Of a stretch of DNA of 7,807 bases, positions 1 to 5,497 are shown piece after piece. Source of the stretch: Erysipelothrix sp. UBA3383 (GTDB taxonomy: Bacteria; Bacillota_I; Bacilli_A; Erysipelotrichales; Erysipelotrichaceae). The notes under the pieces are model-generated. The model searched no databases. It was not told where the DNA came from and was given only the letters and a program-made list of their open reading frames with translations. The stretch covers positions 228 to 8,034 of the forward strand of contig DEPV01000102.1 of assembly GCA_002358955.1 (NCBI GenBank). The letters are read 5' to 3'. Positions within the stretch are counted from its first letter, which is position 1, and each line of letters begins with the position of its first letter. The translations under genes were made by a program, and so were the position numbers.

Positions 1-62
1 GAACTAGATCAGGTGAGAAGGGTATGCTCTCAGCTAATATAAATATTAGCACCCCTGTTCAC
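1..62 (-). ncRNA. TPP (thiamine pyrophosphate) riboswitch, 5' part, cut by window edge
   Basis: Read on the minus strand, this stretch has the ordered signature of a THI-box aptamer. GGGGTGC (55-49) is followed by a hairpin with arms GCTAATAT (50-43) and ATATTAGC (40-33), corresponding to P3. Then come CTGAGA (33-28), TACCC (24-20) and ACCTGATC (14-7). The order and spacing match the pyrimidine-sensing half of known TPP riboswitches. The 3' part, which would hold the rest of the pyrophosphate-sensing arm and the closing strand of P1, lies beyond base 1, as does the controlled gene. By family knowledge that gene should be for thiamine uptake, salvage or synthesis. Whether control is by termination or by start-site masking cannot be seen. 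Confidence 0.93.
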
Positions 63-69
63 AAGACCT

Positions 70-98
70 ATGATATCAAAGCGAGGCGTGGGTGTAAA
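70..98 (-). promoter_or_regulatory. Promoter driving the TPP riboswitch transcript
   Basis: On the minus strand, TTTACA (98-93, five of six to TTGACA) and TATCAT (75-70, five of six to TATAAT) are separated by exactly 17 bases. Transcription would start near 62-64, immediately before the first aptamer bases, so the leader consists almost entirely of riboswitch. The placement supports both calls. Confidence 0.75.
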
Positions 99-162
99 GG
101 GTATCAGTCTTTATTCTTAGTCTTATCAAAAGAGTCTTTTCACGAACTTCACTGTTTTGTAT

Positions 163-190
163 AAAAAAACTCTAAGTGCATCCTTAGAGT
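163..190 (-). terminator. Intrinsic terminator of the pgpA / AAC(3)-like operon
   Basis: On the minus strand, a perfect 8-bp stem (ACTCTAAG at 190-183 with CTTAGAGT at 176-169) closes a 6-base loop and runs into a run of seven T (169-163). It begins 11 bases after the stop codon of the upstream minus-strand gene. It separates that operon from the riboswitch transcript that starts further on in the same direction. Confidence 0.85.
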
Positions 191-201
191 CTGAATATTA
201 T

Positions 202-894
202 TTAATAGAGTTCATCCATCAAGCGTAAAGCATCAATGACTTCTTGATAAGCATAGGCATAGATCTTGGTTCCCTGATATTCAAATTCATGAACAAGCCC
301 ACTTTCAATCAGTTTTTCTTTTAAGATCTGATCATCACAATCATAATCCAGAAATTCAACAACGCGACCTTGAACTTGTGCTGTATTCTTTTGAATGATG
401 GCATCTTTTCGTTTTGCAAAGACATGACGCAGCTCTGGAACGGATTCAAGAACCCCCAAATGCAAAATGATAGCATCCATATCGTATAAATCATTATAGA
501 TGGATACAGGACCATAAGGATAGTCTAAGTCCAAACTGCGAGCAAGATAATTAGCATACTTCCCTTTAAAGCCTAAAAGGTGTGATGGATGGGCTGCAAA
601 TTTAGAACGGGCATCCAGTGTTAATAATTGCAGTTGTACACCTGACCCCAATACCATGCGCTCTTGTGTACTAAGACTTTTTAAAAATGGATGACTTGCA
701 ACATGCTCATTCAAGCTCACATCTCCAAAAATTCCCAAAGTCCCAGGATTCATTAAGGCACTGAGTTCTTGATACAACACAAAGCCACTCAGATGATTCA
801 TCCCTGGATACTCATGGATCAAAAGTACACCTTCACCATCCACCTTAAACTGAGTCATTAAATTATTCTTTAATTGTATAAGTGAATCCATCAT
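202..894 (-). CDS. AAC(3)-family (Antibiotic_NAT fold) N-acetyltransferase-like protein
   Basis: This 230-residue protein resembles the aminoglycoside 3-N-acetyltransferase / YokD family, whose members move acetyl from acetyl-CoA to an amine. Visible family landmarks, in order, are an N-terminal strand with LLIHE (24-28), GTLGIFG (51-57), the block R96-S97 then AAHPSHLLGF (100-109), YGPVS (127-131), the strand AIILHLGV (141-148) and a histidine at 157. In resistance enzymes the last region typically reads like LHxAE; here it is RHVFAK, so the following acidic residue is missing. Members are commonly about 260-290 residues, so this one is short. The start ATG lies two bases after the stop of the pgpA-like gene with no clear ribosome binding site, which implies translational coupling; ATG at 891 is equally possible. 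Family membership is fairly secure. The substrate is unknown, and I would not call it a resistance gene. Confidence 0.75.
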   Translation of the reverse strand: MMDSLIQLKNNLMTQFKVDGEGVLLIHEYPGMNHLSGFVLYQELSALMNPGTLGIFGDVSLNEHVASHPFLKSLSTQERMVLGSGVQLQLLTLDARSKFAAHPSHLLGFKGKYANYLARSLDLDYPYGPVSIYNDLYDMDAIILHLGVLESVPELRHVFAKRKDAIIQKNTAQVQGRVVEFLDYDCDDQILKEKLIESGLVHEFEYQGTKIYAYAYQEVIDALRLMDELY

Positions 895-896
895 GT

Positions 897-1358
897 TTAA
901 CCGTGTGCTAACTTACTTGCAGAAGCTGCAGCAATCGCACCAACAATATCATCCAGGAAAGTATTGCACTGACCCCCTTCATGGGAGTTTAAACGTGCAA
1001 TGATACCTGGTTTAACACGGTCAATATGACCAAAGTTAGTCAGTGCTATCGATCCATATAAGTTACAAATCCCATAAGCAAGCACTTCATCAATACCATA
1101 AAGACCCTCATCCTTAGCGATGATATCATGTAAGATCGCATCACCAAATTGATTCTTCTCTGTTTTCTTATCAATCTCTATACCTGTTAAGATGGCATGT
1201 TGAACTTCACGCTTATTAATAACAGAGACAATGTTCGTACGAATCTTTGCTTCATCGATGTCTTCAATGAAATCTTTCTGCAAGAAAACAACACAATCGA
1301 CAATATCTTGAATCGTGACACCACGTTCTTCTAATAAATCGACACATTTTTGATACAT
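897..1358 (-). CDS. pgpA: Phosphatidylglycerophosphatase A family protein (YutG-like)
   Basis: The protein has 153 residues from this start. It matches the PgpA family, and more precisely the Bacillus YutG branch, with the blocks KREVQHAILTGIEID, DEGLYGIDEVLA and NTFLDDIVGAIAAA near the C-terminus. PgpA removes the phosphate from phosphatidylglycerol phosphate at the membrane, the last step of phosphatidylglycerol synthesis. The acidic DEG and LDD motifs fit a metal-dependent phosphatase. No membrane helix is evident, unlike Escherichia coli PgpA; the YutG branch also appears soluble. An in-frame ATG also lies at 1364, but the strong ribosome binding site AAGGAGGG (1373-1366) leaves only 2 bases to it and 8 bases to the ATG at 1358, so I chose 1358. 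First gene of a two-gene operon. The family call is firm; the exact substrate is inferred. Confidence 0.88.
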   Translation of the reverse strand: MYQKCVDLLEERGVTIQDIVDCVVFLQKDFIEDIDEAKIRTNIVSVINKREVQHAILTGIEIDKKTEKNQFGDAILHDIIAKDEGLYGIDEVLAYGICNLYGSIALTNFGHIDRVKPGIIARLNSHEGGQCNTFLDDIVGAIAAASASKLAHG

Positions 1359-1365
1359 GAGCATT

Positions 1366-1373
1366 CCCTCCTT
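1366..1373 (-). promoter_or_regulatory. Ribosome binding site that selects the pgpA start
   Basis: AAGGAGGG on the minus strand. Its GGAGG core (1371-1367) is 2 bases from the upstream ATG (1364-1362), which is too close. It is 8 bases from the second in-frame ATG (1358-1356), which is ideal. The true protein therefore probably starts at the second Met. Confidence 0.75.
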
Positions 1374-1399
1374 AGGTTATTCAACCTTTCTTACCCATC

Positions 1400-1429
1400 A
1401 TTATACATCACAGACAGCTATATTGTTAG
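1400..1429 (-). promoter_or_regulatory. Promoter of the pgpA / AAC(3)-like operon
   Basis: On the minus strand there is a perfect TATAAT (1405-1400) with CTAACA (1429-1424, four of six to TTGACA) 18 bases upstream. It stands back to back with the promoter of the M32 carboxypeptidase gene, so the roughly 140-base gap between the two genes is a divergent promoter region. I see no operator-like palindrome in it. Confidence 0.6.
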
Positions 1430-1443
1430 TCTATAAAATTAGA

Positions 1444-1473
1444 AGCACAGATTAGAAGCTTATGGTTTATAAT
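1444..1473 (+). promoter_or_regulatory. Promoter of the M32 carboxypeptidase gene
   Basis: A perfect TATAAT lies at 1468-1473, 28 bases ahead of the start codon. The -35 element is poor: AGCACA at 1444-1449, three of six to TTGACA with an 18-base spacer, is the best candidate. The -10 is convincing; the -35 is not. Confidence 0.5.
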
Positions 1474-1501
1474 AGAGTGTATTGATAAAGGGAGGTCACA
1501 T

Positions 1502-2980
1502 ATGACATATCAAGAATTGATGACACGTCTTAATACGTATCAATTAGCATTAACCACCATGGGTTTTGATGCCCGTACGATTGCTCCTAAAGATGGATCA
1601 GATTACCGTAATGTTGCGATTTCACAATTATCCGGTGAATACTTTGCACTGATTACATCCAAAGAGGCGATTGCTACTTTAGAAGCAGCTGTAAATGATG
1701 AGGATATCATTATTGCAGAAAGTGCAAAATCAATGCTAAAGCAATTGAAGAAAGACATTAACATACCTCACGATGCTTATGTTGCATTCAGTAAGTTAAC
1801 ACAAGAATCACAACAATCCTGGGAAAAAGCGAAACAAGAACAGGATTACAGCATCTTTGAAGATGACTTGATTAAAGTGATCGAAACACAAAAAGAATTC
1901 CTAGCACTTCGTAATGATGGCTTAGCACTGTATGAATCAGCACTTGATGATTTTGAAGAAGGACTACGCATTGAACATCTTGAATCATTCTTTAAAAGCA
2001 TCAATGAGAACATTACACCATTCATTGATAAAGTCATTGCAGCACAAGGTGAACGTCCAGCATTCTTAAGTGCTTATGTTTCTACAGAAGATCAAATCAA
2101 ACTTTCAGAAGCATTGATGAAACACTTAACCTACGATAAGAGCTTTGGACTATTAGCATTTACAGAGCATCCGTTCTCAAGTACGTTCTCAATCAATGAC
2201 TCACGCATTACTTCTCACATTCACGAAGATGACTTTACACAAAACATCTTCTCAATCATTCATGAGATTGGTCACTCCATGTACAACCACCAAGTCAACC
2301 CTGCTTATGAAGGGCATGCACTTGCTAATAACATGAGTTACTCCATGCATGAATCACAATCTCGTTTGTTAGAAAACATGATTGGACGTTCCAAAGCATT
2401 CTGGACACCACTTTACCCACAATTTGTTGAGATCATTCCAGAGGTATTAGGAAATGTTTCTCTGGATGAGTACATTCGTGGAATCAACTACGTTAAGAAA
2501 GACTTCATCCGTATTGAAGCCGATGAACTAACATACCCACTGCACATCTCAGTACGTTATGAAGTTGAAAAAGCAATCTTTGCTGATGGCGTTGAATTAG
2601 ACAATCTAAATACACGTTACGCACAAAGCATGAAAGATATCTTAGGACTTGAAATCAGTAATGATGCTCAAGGAATCCTACAAGACATTCACTGGTCAGG
2701 AGCATCTTTTGGTTATTTCCCTACCTATGCTCTAGGAAGTGCTTATGCCGCACAATTCATGTCTAAAATGGAAAAAGACATTGATGTTAACGGATTACTG
2801 GAACAAGGTGACCTTGCTTCAATCTTTGTTTGGCTCAAAGAAAACATCCACCAATACAGTGGTTTATACCCTACTCAAACCATGATTAAACGTGTCAGTG
2901 GTGAAACCTTTAAGCCAGAGTACTATGTGAATTATTTAATATCCAAATACTCACAACTTCTAGGCATCCCATTAGACTAA
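1502..2980 (+). CDS. M32 family metallocarboxypeptidase (thermostable carboxypeptidase 1 type)
   Basis: This 492-residue protein has the usual length for family M32 and all its signature motifs in order: HPF (223-225), DSRIT (233-237), the metal site HEIGH (254-258), HESQSR (283-288), IRIEADELTYPLH (336-348) and GILQDIHW (391-398), then GYFPTYALGSAYAAQ. His254 and His258 should bind the metal, Glu255 acts as catalyst, and Glu284 supplies the third ligand; its distance of 26 residues from His258 is the same as in Pyrococcus carboxypeptidase. The enzyme removes C-terminal residues from peptides, generally with broad specificity except against proline, in the cytoplasm; no signal peptide is seen. 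The ribosome binding site GGGAGG stands 6 bases before the ATG. It is followed by sodA with no terminator between, so the two may share a transcript. Bacillus subtilis YpwA is the nearest named relative that I recall. Confidence 0.95.
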   Translation: MTYQELMTRLNTYQLALTTMGFDARTIAPKDGSDYRNVAISQLSGEYFALITSKEAIATLEAAVNDEDIIIAESAKSMLKQLKKDINIPHDAYVAFSKLTQESQQSWEKAKQEQDYSIFEDDLIKVIETQKEFLALRNDGLALYESALDDFEEGLRIEHLESFFKSINENITPFIDKVIAAQGERPAFLSAYVSTEDQIKLSEALMKHLTYDKSFGLLAFTEHPFSSTFSINDSRITSHIHEDDFTQNIFSIIHEIGHSMYNHQVNPAYEGHALANNMSYSMHESQSRLLENMIGRSKAFWTPLYPQFVEIIPEVLGNVSLDEYIRGINYVKKDFIRIEADELTYPLHISVRYEVEKAIFADGVELDNLNTRYAQSMKDILGLEISNDAQGILQDIHWSGASFGYFPTYALGSAYAAQFMSKMEKDIDVNGLLEQGDLASIFVWLKENIHQYSGLYPTQTMIKRVSGETFKPEYYVNYLISKYSQLLGIPLD

Positions 2981-3009
2981 TACCTATCTCTTTAGTAGAC
3001 TAAGGGTAT
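2980..3009 (+). other. Imperfect hairpin between the carboxypeptidase gene and sodA
   Basis: The outer arms ATACC (2980-2984) and GGTAT (3005-3009) bracket an inner imperfect stem, CTTTAG with CTAAG around a TAGA loop. No T-run follows, so it is not an intrinsic terminator, and it sits just ahead of the sodA ribosome binding site (AAGGAGGA, 3011-3018). It may be an mRNA processing or stability element, or chance. Confidence 0.3.
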
Positions 3010-3027
3010 CAAGGAGGAGTTATATTT

Positions 3028-3639
3028 ATGACTTATACATTACCAGCATTACCATATGCATACGATGCATTGGAACCACAAATTGACAAAGCAACAATGG
3101 AGATTCACCATACAAAACACCACCAGGCATACATTACAAACTTAAATGGTGCACTGGACAAACACCCAGAGTTAAAAGACAAAGATCTTAATGCTCTACT
3201 TGCAGATATCGACGCACTACCAGCTGACATTAAAACTGCAGTACAAAACAACGGTGGAGGACATGCAAACCACACACTATTCTGGGAAACATTAGCACCA
3301 GCTACAGGACAAACACCAGGAACAGACTTAGCAGCAGCAATCAATGATGCATTTGGTTCACTGGATGAATTAAAAGCACAACTTGATACAGCAGCTAAAA
3401 CTCGTTTTGGATCAGGATGGGCATGGTTAGTAGTTGATGCAGATAAATCACTAAAAGTATTATCTACAGCAAACCAAGACTCACCACTTATGAATGGTCA
3501 AACACCATTACTAGGAATTGACGTTTGGGAACATGCTTACTACCTAAACTATCAAAACCGTCGTCCAGATTACATTCAAGCATGGTTTGAAGTAATCAAC
3601 TGGGCAAAAGTTGATGAACTATACGCTTCAGCTAAATAA
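3028..3639 (+). CDS. sodA: Superoxide dismutase, Mn/Fe family, Mn-type
   Basis: This 203-residue enzyme converts superoxide to hydrogen peroxide and oxygen in the cytoplasm. The four metal ligands are His27 (in MEIHHTKHH), His82 (in [11 protein letters not shown]), Asp165 and His169 (in [11 protein letters not shown]). Tyr35 is the conserved second-shell tyrosine. Manganese preference is indicated by GGGHANH around 76-82 together with Gln150 in ANQDSP; iron enzymes usually carry the outer-sphere glutamine in the earlier motif. Cambialistic use of both metals cannot be excluded. The ribosome binding site AAGGAGGA is strong, and codons are strikingly uniform (ACA, CCA, GCA, TTA), as expected of a highly expressed gene. 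There is no clear promoter of its own in the 47-base gap, so read-through from the carboxypeptidase promoter is likely. A terminator follows directly. Confidence 0.97.
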   Translation: MTYTLPALPYAYDALEPQIDKATMEIHHTKHHQAYITNLNGALDKHPELKDKDLNALLADIDALPADIKTAVQNNGGGHANHTLFWETLAPATGQTPGTDLAAAINDAFGSLDELKAQLDTAAKTRFGSGWAWLVVDADKSLKVLSTANQDSPLMNGQTPLLGIDVWEHAYYLNYQNRRPDYIQAWFEVINWAKVDELYASAK

Positions 3640-3646
3640 TTAATAC

Positions 3647-3678
3647 AAAGTACATTTCTTAGGAGATGTACTTTTTTT
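3647..3678 (+). terminator. Intrinsic terminator after sodA
   Basis: AAAGTACAT (3647-3655) pairs perfectly with ATGTACTTT (3666-3674) around a 10-base loop. The T-run extends from 3672 to 3678. It lies 7 bases after the sodA stop codon. Confidence 0.88.
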
Positions 3679-3709
3679 GTACCTATTTGTTAAAATATTA
3701 GAGCAACTA

Positions 3710-3738
3710 TTGTAATTCATAACTCAATATCGTATGAT
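3710..3738 (+). promoter_or_regulatory. Promoter of the padR–DUF2812 operon
   Basis: TTGTAA (3710-3715, four of six) and TATGAT (3733-3738, five of six) have an exact 17-base spacer. The predicted transcription start is near 3745. The -10 element lies between the first and second boxes of the GATATC-type repeat, so a protein bound there would block polymerase. Confidence 0.65.
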
Positions 3739-3757
3739 GATATCGTAAGGCGATATC
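3726..3757 (+). promoter_or_regulatory. Probable PadR operator: three GATATC-type boxes with 13-bp period
   Basis: Boxes AATATC (3726-3731), GATATC (3739-3744) and GATATC (3752-3757) start exactly 13 bases apart. The first two sit in a direct repeat, ATATCGTA at 3727-3734 and 3740-3747. The last two form a perfect 7-bp inverted repeat, GATATCG / CGATATC, with TAAGG between the arms. The array covers the -10 element, the likely transcription start and the edge of the ribosome binding site. PadR-family repressors commonly bind palindromes in their own promoters, so autorepression is the natural reading. The binding itself is inferred. Confidence 0.6.
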
Positions 3758-3762
3758 AGGAG

Positions 3763-4086
3763 GTGGATACTATCGAAACACCATTAACAGAATCTACATT
3801 TTATGTCTTAATGGCTCTTTATGTTAAAGATACCTTTGGGACTGAAATTGTAGAATTTATTAAAGTACAGAGTCAAAGTCGAATCAAGATGGGACCTGGA
3901 ACTTTATATTCCATACTTGCTAAGTTTGAAAAAGATAAGTGGATCAAGGAAATTGCAATTGAGGGTCGAAAAAGGACATATTCAATCACAGAATTAGGCA
4001 TCACCAAATATGAAATTGAACTTAAGCGTTTGGAAGAACTTATTAAAGTCGCACAAAGTGCAAAGGAGCAACATCATGAAATTTAA
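3763..4086 (+). CDS. PadR-family transcriptional regulator
   Basis: This protein of about 105 residues has the PadR winged-helix pattern: PLTESTFYVLMALYVKDTFGTEIVEFI (helices 1-2), then MGPGTLYSILAKFEKDKWI (recognition helix and start of the wing), then GRKRTYSITELG (beta wing). The C-terminal helix YEIELKRLEELIKVAQSAKE is the expected dimerisation helix. These proteins are usually repressors of a neighbouring gene and of themselves. Here the neighbour is a DUF2812 membrane protein overlapping by 11 bases, a recurrent Firmicutes pairing. The start is uncertain: GTG at 3763 overlaps the best ribosome binding site (AGGAGG, 3758-3763), which instead sits 8 bases before an ATC at 3772. That ATC would give a protein beginning at IETPLTE. 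GTG could be served by the weaker TAAGG at 3746-3750. The family call is firm; the N-terminus is not. Confidence 0.9.
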   Translation: MDTIETPLTESTFYVLMALYVKDTFGTEIVEFIKVQSQSRIKMGPGTLYSILAKFEKDKWIKEIAIEGRKRTYSITELGITKYEIELKRLEELIKVAQSAKEQHHEI

Positions 4087-5182
4087 ACTTATTATCATCT
4101 ACCCAGAAGACAAGTTAAAACTGCAACGTTTCCTGAATGAACAGTCTGCCAATGGGTGGCATGCAAAGAAAATAGGCATCTTTGGAATTCATATGACTTA
4201 TGATGAAAGTATTCAATACACATATGAAGTCCTATTTTCTTCTTCAGTCATCACTGCAAACAATGGACCCGCTGACTATAAAAGACATGAAGATTTATTT
4301 GCTGAATTTAATTATGAATCAATTCCCGCAACCAGGGATTTTATGATTTATCGTACTGTAGATGATTCTGAAGTCTTCACTGATTCAGAATTGAGACAGG
4401 AAGATGATAAAATCGCATATAAGAAAATACTTCTTGGGACATTAGCAATCCCCTTCATAGTAATGATGAATTTATTCAGTGTGAGTCAATCTCCAATGAT
4501 CTACAATTTAACAAGTCCCTTGATGATACCTTCAATTGCAACCCAAGTAACCCTCATAATATTTTGGTTAATCAGAATTAAAAATATCCTCAAAATGAAA
4601 AAGGGTCAGATGAATGATGACCTCAATTCAAGATGGAGTTTCAATCATCACGATCCATTTACTTTAGCATTTGGGTTCATCTTTATAATTTTTCTACTCA
4701 CCCTTTTACCCCAATTCTCACCTACCATGTTTATCTTTCTGATGATTGCAGTTGTATTGTTTATCATTGATAATTTAAACATCGCAAAGGTTAGAAAATA
4801 CTTACTGATGGTCCTTGTTGTGATTCTAGGAGTTAATATTTTGGTACGTGCTACACTATCAGAAGTTCACAATTCCACTAACAATATAGATACTTCTAAC
4901 ATTATTATTAATAATAGTTCCTTTATTGCAAGTCTTCAAATGATCTATAATGATGACAATCTAATTGATATTGTAGAATCAAAGATATCATTTTTCGATG
5001 AATTTGTTATTAAGAGCCTTCTAAAAGAGCAAAACATCAGTGTTGATGTTCCCTTAGAGCAATTAACTGAAGTTATTGATGATTATGGTATGAGAAAATT
5101 TGTATACCGAGACAAATCTAAAATTGTCGTTTCTGATGAGGCACTACCGGAATCATTCTATTTGGAATTTAATCAACAATAA
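4076..5182 (+). CDS. DUF2812 domain membrane protein with C-terminal extracytoplasmic region
   Basis: The protein has 368 residues. Residues 1-115 look like a DUF2812 domain: a start MKFKL, a helix with LQRFLNEQSANGWHAKKIG, the strand YTYEVLF, then DYKRHEDLFAEFNYESI and FMIYRTVDDSEVFTD. About five membrane helices follow (roughly 118-136, 148-168, 195-213, 216-233, 241-258). Positive loops after helices 2 and 4 (RIKNILKMKK, AKVRKY) place the N-terminus inside and the C-terminus outside. The last 110 residues are therefore predicted outside; I recognise no domain there. The frame is open further upstream (ATG at 4010), but AAGGAG at 4063-4068, 7 bases before this ATG, fixes the start. The overlap with padR suggests coupled translation and control by PadR. 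The biochemical role of DUF2812 proteins is not known to me. Confidence 0.85.
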   Translation: MKFKLIIIYPEDKLKLQRFLNEQSANGWHAKKIGIFGIHMTYDESIQYTYEVLFSSSVITANNGPADYKRHEDLFAEFNYESIPATRDFMIYRTVDDSEVFTDSELRQEDDKIAYKKILLGTLAIPFIVMMNLFSVSQSPMIYNLTSPLMIPSIATQVTLIIFWLIRIKNILKMKKGQMNDDLNSRWSFNHHDPFTLAFGFIFIIFLLTLLPQFSPTMFIFLMIAVVLFIIDNLNIAKVRKYLLMVLVVILGVNILVRATLSEVHNSTNNIDTSNIIINNSSFIASLQMIYNDDNLIDIVESKISFFDEFVIKSLLKEQNISVDVPLEQLTEVIDDYGMRKFVYRDKSKIVVSDEALPESFYLEFNQQ

Positions 5183-5206
5183 AATTAGTAGTTAAATCAA
5201 TAATTG

Positions 5207-5242
5207 AAAAAAATAGGCTGTCTCATTTGAGACAGCCTATTT
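5207..5242 (-). terminator. Strong terminator between convergent operons
   Basis: A perfect 14-bp stem (5211-5224 with 5229-5242) closes a 4-base loop. On the minus strand it runs into seven T (5213-5207), so it ends the ileS operon. On the plus strand the stem is followed by only three T, so it would act more weakly for the DUF2812 gene. The stop codon of the small zinc-ribbon gene (5239-5237) lies inside the stem. Confidence 0.9.
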
Positions 5243-5497
5243 AAAGTATACGCCGCAATTATCGCAACGTTCAATTTTCAATATATTGTAGATACGCTGT
5301 CCACATTTAGGACAACGCAACTTATATCGCCAGTAAAGAAATATAAAGAATGTCAATACTACAGTAATGTAAAGAACCATATCAACATAATGCAATGCAA
5401 ACAGCATCACAAGACCACTGATGATCATCAATACAAGATCAACTACAATTAGCTTGAATAAGAATTGCACTCTTTTTTCAATCTGATTATCGATCAT
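5237..5497 (-). CDS. Small two-helix membrane protein with C-terminal zinc ribbon
   Basis: This 86-residue protein has no recognised name. Two hydrophobic helices (about 12-35 and 38-57) are joined by a very short turn. They are followed by WRYKLR and a four-cysteine zinc-ribbon pattern, CPKCG (62-66) and CDNCG (78-82). Positive residues at both ends (EKR at 7-9, RYKLR at 57-61) put both termini, and so the ribbon, in the cytoplasm. It is the last gene of the ileS operon. It overlaps the GNAT gene by 11 bases and lacks a good ribosome binding site, so it is probably translated by coupling. The stop codon falls within the operon terminator. A metal-binding or protein-docking role at the membrane is possible but not shown. 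Confidence 0.8.
   Translation of the reverse strand: MIDNQIEKRVQFLFKLIVVDLVLMIISGLVMLFALHYVDMVLYITVVLTFFIFLYWRYKLRCPKCGQRIYNILKIERCDNCGVYFK

Noticed and set aside
93..135. Alternative minus-strand promoter TTGATA-17-TGATAC
   Set aside because: The -10 match is very poor, while the downstream pair at 98-70 fits consensus much better and is placed correctly for the aptamer.
321..515. Minus-strand 64-residue frame within the AAC(3)-like gene
   Set aside because: Out of frame with the clear family match; no start signals.
202..894. Calling the AAC(3)-like gene an aminoglycoside resistance determinant
   Set aside because: The protein is short, lacks an expected acidic residue and sits in a housekeeping operon; nothing in the sequence shows a drug substrate or recent transfer.
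1359..1364. Upstream ATG as start of the pgpA-like gene
   Set aside because: It is only 2 bases from the GGAGG core of the ribosome binding site; the next in-frame ATG has the ideal 8-base spacing.
1846..2037. Minus-strand 63-residue reading frame inside the carboxypeptidase gene
   Set aside because: Low-complexity Ser-rich translation, opposite a well-conserved enzyme, with no ribosome binding site or family resemblance: a shadow frame.
3105..3344. Minus-strand 79-residue reading frame inside sodA
   Set aside because: A shadow of the biased codon use in sodA; no homology or initiation signals.
3726..3757. Repeat cluster as a short CRISPR or mobile-element end
   Set aside because: The units are only 6-8 bases and are confined to one promoter; no spacers, cas genes, transposase or target duplication are present.
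4010..4075. N-terminal extension of the DUF2812 protein by 22 residues
   Set aside because: It lies entirely inside padR in another frame. The good ribosome binding site at 4063-4068 fixes the start at 4076, and the DUF2812-like sequence begins there.
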